Source: an uncultured Clostridia bacterium (GTDB lineage Bacteria; Bacillota; Clostridia; Oscillospirales; CAG-272). From it: a DNA stretch of 27,995 nucleotides. Positions within the stretch are counted from its first letter, which is position 1; each line of letters opens with the position of its first letter. Both the position numbers and the translations under genes were made by a program. Shown one piece after another: positions 17,577 to 24,794 of this stretch. Location of the stretch: positions 1 to 27,995 of the forward strand of contig CALAXC010000090.1 of NCBI GenBank assembly GCA_937894775.1. Reading direction: 5' to 3'. The notes beneath the pieces were generated by a model. The model searched no databases. It was not told the DNA's origin and saw only the letters and a program-made list of their open reading frames with translations.

Positions 17577-19931
17577 TTAAAACTCCGCATTATATATTAC
17601 TCCGTTTAATTTATTTGTCGGGGAATAAAGAGTCTCCTTCCACTCCTCTTCACTTCCTTCATAGTATATCTCGCTTATACCCATAAGAGCATAAATATCG
17701 ATTTTAGTTACGTTTTTGGATATCTTAACAATTTTTATGCCCATATTTTTAATCATATTGTCACCCACTATTTTACCTCCGCCTATAATAAGCTCACGCA
17801 AGGTACTTGGAACATAATATCCTATATAATTTACAGTTATATGAGCATATCCGCTTTTTTGTTCAGGTCCAAACAGATTATGAAGCATAATAGTTTCATC
17901 TGCGGTAATGCCGACAAACGGTATTCTAACGGAAACTACAACGGAAGAATTAAGGCACCCGATCTCCATTTTTTCTACGGTATCGGGAATATATATTTCG
18001 GTTACATTTGAATAATAGAAAGCATCCTTTAATATCACCTTAACACGTGCGGGAATTGTATATTCATTTGAAATAACCGCTATCAACGCATTATCATCAT
18101 TTCTTATTATGCAATTATTTTCAATGTCTATATACGGATTATCATCGCCTATAATTAGTGTATTAAGATCGAAAACGCCATTATAAAAATCGCGAACCGT
18201 ATCAGGCAAAGTCATATTTTTAATACCAAATTTTCCAATATTCTCAATATATGCGCAGGAGCTGTTCTCCTCAAACTCAAGAGATTTAAGCTTAGCTTCG
18301 CTTAAGAGAGTAGCCGGTAATCTCGTAGCCGTGCTTCCGATCTTGAAAACGATTCCTTCCGCTGTTCCCGATTTTTTAAAGGGTGATGCCGCTGTGATAC
18401 AGTTTTTCGCGTTAAAATACACTTCACTTAAAAGCTCACATTCAACAAATCCGCCTAAAAATTCAACCGTTTCGGGAATAGTAACACTTGTAATTGAAGT
18501 TCCAAGAAAAGCTCCCCCGCCTATACTCTTACACTTGCTTCCCTCTTCAAAAGTAACCGAAACAAGATTTTCATTTTTCTTCATAAACTCGGTAGGAACA
18601 GAAATAACATCTTTACCGATAACCACATGCTTAAAGGAGCTGTGCATAGAACCTACCTTTTCACAGTTCACCGCATTGAAATACAAGGTATCGGCATCGT
18701 TACAGTTTGCAAACATAGAATGTTCTATTTTCTGCACCGATTTTCCTATCGTTGCAGTAACTATACCGCTTCCGTCGAAGCATTGAGATTCTATAGTGAC
18801 TATATTATCAGGTATAACTACATTCTTAAGATATTTACATCCGCTGAAAGAAAGCATCGAAAGCTCACTTAATCTACCCGTAAGGTCAACCTCAGACAAC
18901 GTAGAACCGGAAAAAGCAGTAAAACCTACAGCTTCAACACCCGTGCCAAATATAACCTTGGAAATAGTGTCTTTATAAGCAAAGCAGGTCGAAGCTATCG
19001 TGTAAGTGCTTCCGTTATACAGTGCAGGCAAACTTAAAACATCAGATCTTCCGATATAATCGCAAAGATAGTATTTTCCGTCGCTGTACAAAAATCCTAA
19101 GCCGTCTTCGGTATATTTGGTCAACAAGGTATCCCCGTTATTTATAACGAGAGGCGCATAGGTATCCACCTTAAAGGACTCTTTTCCTATTGCTTTTCCC
19201 GTCTTATTGATGACCTCGCATCCACCCATAGCAGAAACAGCCATAAAACCCAACTTAGCATTTTTCCCGACTTCAAGAAACAAAAAATTATTAACGGTTA
19301 TAGCATACTCGCTCACATTCAAAACACTATCGGGAATAATTATTTTGCCGACACTGCCGTCTGTAATATAAAATGAATCACGGGCAATTTCGGTTACGGG
19401 TTTTCCATTGTACTCTGACGGAATAGAGATGATACGGTCGCTACAAGTGCCTATACCGACGAGTGTATATCCCGAAGAATTTTCTTCGAATTCCAATCCA
19501 ACCGAAGGCTCCCAACCGTCACAAAGCGAACAATGTCTGTCAACGTAATTGTGTGAAAGCTTTGGGATTGAATTCTGTTTTACTATGATCTTTTTACAAA
19601 CCGAGCACTGACTTCCCTCGGTAAGACCTGTATTTTCACAAGTGGCGGATACCGCCTCAAGAATTACGGGAGTATGTGTTGTAAGCCTATCTACAGATCG
19701 ATCCTCGGTTGCCGAACATTTTGTGCAGGTTCTCACAAGCTTTCCCGCCTTTTTGCAGGTCGGCTCGGTTTTAGTTTCCCATTCACCAAAAGTATGCTGA
19801 CACACAGACGGATCGACACTCTCAGCAGCACTGTCTTCAGTATCTCCGTCAGGTGAATCTGTAGTACATGACGCAAGTGCAAATATGCATATCAATAACA
19901 AAAGCAAAAACGTCAAAGAAGTTTTTTTCAT
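17577..19931 (-). CDS. BspA-like leucine-rich-repeat surface lipoprotein
   Basis: Secreted, membrane-anchored protein of 784 residues. The N-terminus MKKTSLTFLLLLLICIFALASC is a lipoprotein signal ending in a LASC lipobox with Cys22. It is followed by a short acidic linker and a Cys/His-rich segment (about 44-140) with paired CxxC motifs and the HTFGEWETKTEPTC-type repeat common in clostridial surface proteins. The rest is BspA-type LRR_5 repeats (for example VVIPDNIVTIESQCF and VTIPETVEFLGG) ending with the typical YEGSEEEWKETL. Family members bind host or microbial surface ligands; the ligand here is unknown. ATG 19931 is chosen because GAGGTG precedes it and it gives a perfect signal peptide. 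Own promoter at 19967-19995. Confidence 0.9.
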   Translation of the reverse strand: MKKTSLTFLLLLLICIFALASCTTDSPDGDTEDSAAESVDPSVCQHTFGEWETKTEPTCKKAGKLVRTCTKCSATEDRSVDRLTTHTPVILEAVSATCENTGLTEGSQCSVCKKIIVKQNSIPKLSHNYVDRHCSLCDGWEPSVGLEFEENSSGYTLVGIGTCSDRIISIPSEYNGKPVTEIARDSFYITDGSVGKIIIPDSVLNVSEYAITVNNFLFLEVGKNAKLGFMAVSAMGGCEVINKTGKAIGKESFKVDTYAPLVINNGDTLLTKYTEDGLGFLYSDGKYYLCDYIGRSDVLSLPALYNGSTYTIASTCFAYKDTISKVIFGTGVEAVGFTAFSGSTLSEVDLTGRLSELSMLSFSGCKYLKNVVIPDNIVTIESQCFDGSGIVTATIGKSVQKIEHSMFANCNDADTLYFNAVNCEKVGSMHSSFKHVVIGKDVISVPTEFMKKNENLVSVTFEEGSKCKSIGGGAFLGTSITSVTIPETVEFLGGFVECELLSEVYFNAKNCITAASPFKKSGTAEGIVFKIGSTATRLPATLLSEAKLKSLEFEENSSCAYIENIGKFGIKNMTLPDTVRDFYNGVFDLNTLIIGDDNPYIDIENNCIIRNDDNALIAVISNEYTIPARVKVILKDAFYYSNVTEIYIPDTVEKMEIGCLNSSVVVSVRIPFVGITADETIMLHNLFGPEQKSGYAHITVNYIGYYVPSTLRELIIGGGKIVGDNMIKNMGIKIVKISKNVTKIDIYALMGISEIYYEGSEEEWKETLYSPTNKLNGVIYNAEF

Positions 19932-19966
19932 ACCACACCTCATAAAGATATCTATTTTATAGAATT

Positions 19967-19995
19967 ATTATATCATAAATATATCGATTTTTCAA
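19967..19995 (-). promoter_or_regulatory. Promoter of the BspA-like gene
   Basis: TTGAAA (19995-19990), 17 bp, extended TGATATAAT with TATAAT at 19972-19967, about 36 bp before the ATG. Confidence 0.78.
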
Positions 19996-20021
19996 TAAAG
20001 ATCAATATTTTTTGTTTAAGA

Positions 20022-20064
20022 TCAAAAAATCAGGACTGTACCGATTGCTGAATCGATACAGTCC
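20022..20064 (-). terminator. Intrinsic terminator, minus strand
   Basis: A 14-bp stem with one mismatch, right arm AATCGATACAGTCC (20051-20064) and left arm GGACTGTACCGATT (20033-20046), loop GCTG, followed on the minus strand by TGATTTTTTG. It stops transcripts arriving from the right before the BspA-like promoter. Confidence 0.7.
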
Positions 20065-20295
20065 ATTTAATTATAAATTATCAAAAATTCATTTCTTACG
20101 CCTATACTATAAAAAAAGTTTATTTGCAAGTTTTTTCGAGCTTTTTACACAAAAAAAGATAAATTTCCTATTTTTGTCAGTAAAAAAACGAAAAACATCA
20201 TTTCTTTACCGCCAGAAGCAAAATATCGTATAACACACTATACCTTGCCGAGCAAGGTGTAGTCAAGACCACCGGCCGTGTGAAGTTGTCAATAG
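20065..20295. other. A+T-rich intergenic stretch without a recognisable gene
   Basis: No convincing coding region. It holds A- and T-runs and one hairpin, ACTATACCTTGC (20237-20248) with GCAAGGTGTAGT (20252-20263). The segment 20285-20303 (GTTGTCAATAGAAAGTAGACA) resembles the kind of end seen on some IS3-family elements, but there is no second end or transposase to confirm it. Confidence 0.5.
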
Positions 20296-20397
20296 AAAGT
20301 AGACACAAACGAAAAAGCAGTCCAATGGACTGCTTTCGTTTTTGTGTTGTACAGCCAATTTAGATGCCACAGCAGAAAAGTCAAGAAAATCAAGGGG
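20296..20397 (-). repeat. 3' element copy 1: conserved block plus variable terminator hairpin
   Basis: Shares with 23504-23598 a nearly identical block (20339-20397 against 23541-23598; the only differences are one base at the edge and a few around GCAG/CCGA). Next to it is a hairpin whose sequence differs between copies: AGCAGTCC (20316-20323) with GGACTGCT (20327-20334). On the minus strand the block comes first, then the stem, then TTTTTCGTTTG, so it is placed and shaped as a terminator. It begins 67 nt after the nuclease stop codon at 20464. Confidence 0.75.
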
Positions 20398-20467
20398 GGG
20401 AATGGCTATTGGATGTGGTTTTATATGCCCCTTCAGTCAAGCAGCACCTTATTTCCCAAGTTTTCAT
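20390..20467 (-). CDS. Possible 25-codon small ORF coupled to the nuclease gene
   Basis: ATG overlaps the nuclease stop codon in an ATGA arrangement, and AAGGAG lies 5 bp upstream. The reading frame begins MKTWEIRCCLTEGAY and ends after PP at a TGA inside repeat copy 1. It crosses a run of seven C (minus strand), so a change of one base there would alter its end. It is either a small peptide gene or the 5' remnant of a gene interrupted by the repeat. No homology recognised. Confidence 0.3.
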   Translation of the reverse strand: MKTWEIRCCLTEGAYKTTSNSHSPP

Positions 20468-21681
20468 ATTTTCTCCTTATTAATGTAATCCAATACCTTT
20501 TTCAAATCATCATAGATAAACTTACAGACTTCCTCGTAGCTGTAATATTCTTTTTTATTTTCTTCACACTTTTTATATAAGTCATAGTATTGATAAACAA
20601 AATTATACTTACTGCCTTCGTATTTGTTATATTTTTTATCATCGCGCGGCTCCATAGATGTCGGGCGGTTGAAAATTTCTCGTTTCTCATATTTGTCATA
20701 CTCATCGTCAAACCAACCGTTCTCTTTGAATTCATTGTATATGGTATCAAGGGAGTAACCTTTTTTATCACGCTCTGCCATATGTCGGTATTGATATTCT
20801 TCAATCTGCACGCCGACACAGAGCCATGTTTCTGTTTTTTCGTCTTTTTCGTCCTTCCAATTGCTGTAACGAGCGTCTATCGTCGCCTTTCCGTTATGAA
20901 AGCTTACGTAGGTTTTCAAACAAAAATCATTATATTTCTGTGGCAACTCGGTCTCTCTCGCCTTCAAGTAATTATTCAAATACGCAAGAAAATCTTCCGC
21001 CTTCATTTTTTTAGCAATATCGGAGATCCGAATTTCGGCAAGCCCGTCAACGTTATATTCAAAAACGTTTTTTGTTGCTTCAAGCTTATATTCCAAAATA
21101 TCGCAGATAAGCTCCAAAACCTCGCAGTATTCATTTATTAAATCAATGTTGCCTTTTATAGTTTCATTTGAGCTGTTTTTAGCGGTGTTCCTGATTTTTT
21201 GCGCTATCTCTCTGTGAGATAAAAAGCTCCATTCCTCAGGCATTTCGAATAACGGCTTTTTTATACCTGTCAGCACACCGCCCTTCCAAGATTCCGATTT
21301 TTTTGTGTTATCCTTGTATTTATTCAGCTGTTCTTCTGTCGGAATAGATTTCAGCTTATTTTCAATGACGTAAATGTCGACTTTTTCTTGTCCTTTTCCT
21401 TTTCCTTTTCCTTTTCCTTTTCCTTTTTCTTTTTCTTTTCCTTTTTCTTTTTCTTTTTCATTATCTTTATTGCTTTTTCTGTAGACTGTAATGTCTCTGT
21501 TGCCGTCCTCTCTGCCGATGCCCGCAAGCTGTTTGTTCCCTTCGTTTTTGAAGAATATTTCAATAAAACTTTCGTCCTGCTCCATAAGCCATGCCCAAAA
21601 ATTTGAATGAAACAGTTCTTTTGAACAAAGTGACATAGCATAAATAGGTGATTTTTTCAAATACTTGATTTTGTTTTCCAT
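20464..21681 (-). CDS. PD-(D/E)XK superfamily nuclease (PDDEXK_4-like)
   Basis: A 405-residue protein beginning with a short helical region (LFHSNFWAWLME, about 24-33). The nuclease core follows: RDITVY with the probable metal-binding Asp63, then VDIYVIENKLKSIPTEEQL, where Glu107 and Lys109 form the ExK pair and the following Gln helix is typical of PDDEXK_4 proteins. About 24 residues of alternating GK/EK (about 75-98), encoded by a hexanucleotide repeat, are inserted between the Asp and ExK strands. The C-terminal half (about 200-405) is rich in Lys, Glu and Tyr and unassigned. The ATG overlaps the WYL stop by one base (TAATG), with AAGGAG 11 bp upstream. A nucleic-acid-cleaving defence role is inferred from the fold and operon. 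Confidence 0.75.
   Translation of the reverse strand: MENKIKYLKKSPIYAMSLCSKELFHSNFWAWLMEQDESFIEIFFKNEGNKQLAGIGREDGNRDITVYRKSNKDNEKEKEKGKEKEKGKGKGKGKGKGQEKVDIYVIENKLKSIPTEEQLNKYKDNTKKSESWKGGVLTGIKKPLFEMPEEWSFLSHREIAQKIRNTAKNSSNETIKGNIDLINEYCEVLELICDILEYKLEATKNVFEYNVDGLAEIRISDIAKKMKAEDFLAYLNNYLKARETELPQKYNDFCLKTYVSFHNGKATIDARYSNWKDEKDEKTETWLCVGVQIEEYQYRHMAERDKKGYSLDTIYNEFKENGWFDDEYDKYEKREIFNRPTSMEPRDDKKYNKYEGSKYNFVYQYYDLYKKCEENKKEYYSYEEVCKFIYDDLKKVLDYINKEKI
21392..21459. repeat. Hexanucleotide microsatellite (CCTTTT/CTTTTT)n inside the nuclease gene
   Basis: About eleven consecutive 6-bp units. Units nearest 21392 are CCTTTT, encoding Gly-Lys on the minus strand; others are CTTTTT, encoding Glu-Lys. 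Because the unit is two codons, slippage changes protein length without changing frame. Confidence 0.9.
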
Positions 21682-22661
21682 TATTCATATTTCTCCTTCG
21701 CTTTATTTATCGTCTCTCTTATCCTCTCGCGCAATGCTATGGGTTTTATGACCTCGCACTCGTTTGTGTATTGCATTGCCCAAAACAGCATTGCCGTGGG
21801 GCTTGATTTGAGAGTGATTTTGTATAGATTTTCTGTTTCGGTTTTGTCTATTTTTATATCCTTGCCGAACCAGTCAATAACTTGATCGATTATCCAATCC
21901 ACCGCAAGCATTTCAATCGTTTCGGGCGTGTCGGAGAACATATAGGGCATAGCGGTAGTGAGATTTTTGTAATTTATCCCGTCCTCAAAGCCCTCGATCT
22001 CACTTATCGGCACAGCCGATCTCGGAGATACGACCATATTCGTAATTCTGTCAAGTCTGTGATAAGTCATGTGCCCCCAATAGCTGCTATATCCCATAAG
22101 ATAATAGCGCTGATTATGCAAAATAAGCTGATAGGGGGAAATACGTTGAAATGAGGTTTTGTGCAGCTTCTTGTCCGCGCCGTATTTACTGTAATCGTAT
22201 TCCACCATTTTGCCGTTTTCGATTGCTTCGTGGACTACGTCGATACTGTAAAATACCTCGGCATTGTCGCCTTTGTTAAAGTCGTTTACGGCGTGAATGT
22301 GCTTGATATTTTTACGGAAATACTTGTTTTCCTCGCTGGCAAGCTTTTCTATCAAATCGAGCGAATGCTTCACACCGATATACTGACTTGAAAGCACTCC
22401 GTCAATGAGCATACGCACCTCGGACGGTTCGTATTTTCGCTCGTTCAGATAAACTCCGCGCTTGGTAGTAACAATATCGTAATCGGCTTCAAGCAACAGA
22501 GAAATGTTCCGTCCTACTGCCTTGCGCTCTATCTCAATACCGTAATTTTTAAGCAACATATCGGCTATCTCATTGTGTGTCAGAGGGTGTGCCTCGTCTG
22601 TATTCCTTTGCAGAATTTCAAGAATACGCAACAGCGCCAGCTTTTTTGCTTCACTTGCCAT
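21681..22661 (-). CDS. WYL-domain transcriptional regulator
   Basis: Predicted ligand-responsive DNA-binding regulator, 326 residues. An N-terminal winged helix-turn-helix (about 5-80; LRILEILQRNTDEAHPLTHN then RKAVGRNISLLLE) is followed by a WYL domain (about 130-215) with QRISPYQLILHNQRYYLMGY and YHRLDRI, and a C-terminal extension (WCX-like) to 326. WYL domains are thought to bind nucleotides or single-stranded nucleic acid, and such regulators commonly control CRISPR, BREX, CBASS and other defence loci. AAAGGCGG before 22661 fixes the start; an earlier ATG at 22718 would overlap the promoter. It lies between the ATPase and nuclease genes and probably regulates the cassette, possibly its own promoter at 22690-22718. 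Confidence 0.85.
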   Translation of the reverse strand: MASEAKKLALLRILEILQRNTDEAHPLTHNEIADMLLKNYGIEIERKAVGRNISLLLEADYDIVTTKRGVYLNERKYEPSEVRMLIDGVLSSQYIGVKHSLDLIEKLASEENKYFRKNIKHIHAVNDFNKGDNAEVFYSIDVVHEAIENGKMVEYDYSKYGADKKLHKTSFQRISPYQLILHNQRYYLMGYSSYWGHMTYHRLDRITNMVVSPRSAVPISEIEGFEDGINYKNLTTAMPYMFSDTPETIEMLAVDWIIDQVIDWFGKDIKIDKTETENLYKITLKSSPTAMLFWAMQYTNECEVIKPIALRERIRETINKAKEKYE

Positions 22662-22689
22662 AATATCACCGCCTTTCGCTTGTGATATT

Positions 22690-22718
22690 ATTATACCATA
22701 TTTGTCGCAACCTTGCAA
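22690..22718 (-). promoter_or_regulatory. Promoter of WYL regulator and nuclease
   Basis: TTGCAA (22718-22713), 17 bp, TATAAT (22695-22690) in an extended TGGTATAAT, positioned between the ATPase stop (22721) and the WYL start. It allows the regulator and nuclease to be expressed separately from the ATPase. Confidence 0.65.
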
Positions 22719-22720
22719 GA

Positions 22721-23371
22721 TTATTTTCGTTTTATTCTTTGCTGTTGAAAATCAAATTCCACAGGTACGGCACGATATTTTTTCTTGCCTCGTTCATATA
22801 TTCGGAGTTCTTCTATGCCTCCTTCACTTGCTGTATAATAAGAGTCTCTGTAAACGATCGCAGTCGCATCAAAATGCGGTATTGCCCTACTATGACGGGA
22901 AACTGACGGAGTATGCTTTTCTCTGTGCGTAAAAGGATTATTCCTTCTTTTCAGATGTGTAACAAATATAAATATTTTACCCCTTCGCCGTAATTCCTTT
23001 GCCACTTCAATAAGTTCTTTACTTCTGTTGGGATAATTGGCTGGTTCTTCATAAACAATCACATCAGCATCGTGTTCATCGATCGCTCCAATAAGACATT
23101 CTATCCAGACGATATAGTTATGTGTAGCGGTAAGATTTCCGTATTCTTGATAGCAAGGATATATACTGTCTATGTCTATATTTTCCTTTATAACCCTTAT
23201 TCGGTCAATATATTTCAATCTGTAATACTCGGTATCTTCAAAAACCAAACATTTCTTGCCCTCGTCTAAATATTTGTTTACGATATTAAGTGCAAGCGTT
23301 GTTGCCCCCATACCGGGGCGGGCAGTTATAAAAAAGTTTTGATATGGAAAAAGCGGATCTGTCGACTTCAT
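22721..23371 (-). CDS. DnaB-helicase-like RecA-fold ATPase with altered Walker A
   Basis: A 216-residue, single-domain protein resembling the C-terminal ATPase of replicative helicase DnaB but lacking its N-terminal domain and linker. A Walker A-like loop ITARPGMGATTLALNI lies at about 15-30, Walker B ADVIVYEEP near 100-108, a sensor strand FIFVTHLKRR near 130-139, and DATAIVYRDSYY near 168-179, matching the DnaB motif in which RDEYY follows the last core strands. The invariant Walker A Lys is replaced by Ala (codon GCA). ATG 23371 is preferred because AAGGAG lies 9 bp upstream; earlier in-frame ATGs at 23422 and 23410 lack a binding site. First gene of the cassette; a DNA- or nucleotide-sensing role is a guess. 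Confidence 0.65.
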   Translation of the reverse strand: MKSTDPLFPYQNFFITARPGMGATTLALNIVNKYLDEGKKCLVFEDTEYYRLKYIDRIRVIKENIDIDSIYPCYQEYGNLTATHNYIVWIECLIGAIDEHDADVIVYEEPANYPNRSKELIEVAKELRRRGKIFIFVTHLKRRNNPFTHREKHTPSVSRHSRAIPHFDATAIVYRDSYYTASEGGIEELRIYERGKKKYRAVPVEFDFQQQRIKRK

Positions 23372-23398
23372 TTGGTTTAACTCCTTCTGTTTTTCTAC

Positions 23399-23418
23399 AT
23401 TATACAACATTCGTTGTA
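23399..23418 (-). promoter_or_regulatory. Possible operator and -10 box of the ATPase operon
   Basis: A perfect inverted repeat TACAAC-ATTC-GTTGTA (23403-23418) overlaps a minus-strand TATAAT (23404-23399). No good -35 hexamer lies at 16-18 bp, so activation or tight repression by a bound protein is plausible. Confidence 0.45.
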
Positions 23419-23503
23419 CCATTTTTGGTGCAAAGTTTTAAAAAAAAAGGGGGGGATCGTGCGATTGAAAATCGCAAAATATTTGGAGAAAAGTGAAGAG
23501 TGA

Positions 23504-23598
23504 AAAGTAGAAAAAGAAAAAGCCGCTTGCGCGACTTTTCTTTTTGCGTTGTACAGCCAATTTAGATGCCACACCGAAAAAGTCAAGAAAATCAAGGG
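23504..23598 (-). repeat. 3' element copy 2: conserved block plus variable terminator hairpin
   Basis: Second copy of the element at 20296-20397. The conserved block is 23541-23598. The hairpin is AAGCCGC (about 23518-23524) with GCGACTT (about 23530-23536), extended by A/T pairs, and is followed on the minus strand by CTTTTTCTTTTT. It begins 60 nt after the stop of the two-TM protein gene and so probably ends that operon. Confidence 0.75.
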
Positions 23599-23657
23599 CT
23601 TTTGAGCTTTCGTTGCAATTTCAAGTATGGACAAAATAGATGCCTCGTAGTTTGTCA

Positions 23658-24491
23658 CTAAATAATACGCCTCTTCTCCGCAATTCGCTTTCCATCAAAT
23701 ATTATGTAGCTATAACTGTCTTCGTTATAACCAGCTTCAATTTTGTGACCATCTATAACCGCACTAAGATTATGTGCAAATTCAATGATTCCTTTCTTTT
23801 CATCATAGACAATTCCGTTTATAATCAGCTCATTGACACTCTTTACACGGCGATAACATATTTTATATTCTTCCACTGTTGCTTCGAGCAATGTTTTGCT
23901 TTTGATAGAATAGTCTGCCCATCGGAGTGCTGTATCGTTCTCTCCGACTATTACAGCTTTTGCCTTCTTTGTATGCCGCGCGGTTTCCTTGCGCTTATAA
24001 TTTGATGAGGCAATCACATACCAAATCAAAAACACACCACCGATACACGCCACAATTCCTATTGCAATATATCCATTATCGTAGGAATCGATTTCAGCTT
24101 GTGATGTTTCAAAATTCAAAAGTTCTTCCGTATCAGTTTTGATTTCCACAACGCAGTCATTGTTGGGATTTACCAAAATATACAGCCTCGTGCCTTTTTC
24201 AAGTGATTTCATCATATTTTGGAAGGCTTGTGTTTCGGTATGAGCATATACTTCATAAGTAGATCCGTCTTTGAAATGTATCGTTCGATAATTTCTCCAC
24301 ACCTCATATTCTTCAAATTCTCCCGAATACGAAACCGCCTCTGAACGCGGAATAGGTGCGTTTGCGTTTTGAGAAAAAATAAAAAAGAGACCAAGAATAA
24401 TACCTGCAATAGCGACAAACAATACCGCCGGCTTGGAATTCATAATATCATCTCCAAAGGAACGTCTTTGGGAAGGTTTTGCTTTTTTCAT
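23658..24491 (-). CDS. Two-transmembrane protein of unknown function (DUF3592-like)
   Basis: A 277-residue protein with one hydrophobic helix near 21-41 (AVLFVAIAGIILGLFFIF) and another near 137-160 (IAIGIVACIGGVFLIWYVIA). The segment between them (about 45-130) has a beta-rich pattern with GTRLYILVNPNNDC, which resembles the DUF3592 arrangement. The C-terminal 110 residues are probably cytoplasmic and beta-rich. I do not recognise a function. The start at 24491 is chosen because GGGCGGTG lies 11 bp upstream; an ATG at 24518 has no binding site. Third and last gene of a small operon after the four-helix-bundle gene and a frameshifted small gene; it ends before repeat copy 2. Confidence 0.6.
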   Translation of the reverse strand: MKKAKPSQRRSFGDDIMNSKPAVLFVAIAGIILGLFFIFSQNANAPIPRSEAVSYSGEFEEYEVWRNYRTIHFKDGSTYEVYAHTETQAFQNMMKSLEKGTRLYILVNPNNDCVVEIKTDTEELLNFETSQAEIDSYDNGYIAIGIVACIGGVFLIWYVIASSNYKRKETARHTKKAKAVIVGENDTALRWADYSIKSKTLLEATVEEYKICYRRVKSVNELIINGIVYDEKKGIIEFAHNLSAVIDGHKIEAGYNEDSYSYIIFDGKRIAEKRRII

Positions 24492-24535
24492 AATTGTATT
24501 GTCACCGCCCTTTTGCATTAAAATAGTTTACATAA

Positions 24536-24723
24536 TTATTGAAAAGTAGCTTGCTTTTCTCCCAATCCAAACATTTCAATCTTTTTTTCGTTTATCCAAT
24601 ATGCTTTTTGTATGATGTCATAAGCATATCTCTCGTCCTCGGTTTCTGGGGGGTGTGGAGAAAGTAAGACTTACATCTGAGCAGGCTTAATTTTACTTGA
24701 TAATATGGCTTCAGATCTATCAT
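24536..24723 (-). pseudogene. Small gene (about 62 codons) frameshifted at a run of six C
   Basis: An ATG at 24723 has AAAGGAG 7 bp upstream and opens with MIDLKPYYQVKLSLLRCKSY. In the actual sequence this frame runs on to a stop at 24592-24594, giving 43 residues. In another frame the protein-like stretch ETEDERYAYDIIQKAYWINE runs to a stop at 24536-24538. One extra base in the six-G run at 24648-24653 (plus strand) would join both into a single 62-residue protein. It is therefore a decayed gene, a phase-variable gene, or a sequencing error in a homopolymer. No family recognised. Confidence 0.5.
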
Positions 24724-24752
24724 TTTTGCGCTCCTTTCGAGTGGTAACACAC

Positions 24753-24780
24753 ATTATACCGAAAGATTGCGAGAAGTCCA
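24753..24780 (-). promoter_or_regulatory. Weak promoter before the small frameshifted gene
   Basis: TATAAT (24758-24753) with TGGACT (24780-24775) at 16 bp spacing, just after the four-helix-bundle stop and 30 bp before the small ATG. Confidence 0.45.
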
Positions 24781-24794
24781 GAGGTTTGAGGAAT

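Noticed and set aside
20012..20233. 73-codon plus-strand frame rich in Phe, Lys and Leu
   Set aside because: Low-complexity translation of an A+T-rich intergenic stretch that begins within a terminator hairpin region; no binding site.
20285..20303. IS3-family terminal remnant
   Set aside because: Only one short end-like sequence, no matching second end and no transposase fragment.
23395..23658. 87-codon minus-strand reading frame
   Set aside because: It translates the repeat element copy 2 and its terminator hairpin, lacks a binding site, and the same frame in copy 1 is only a by-product of the repeat.
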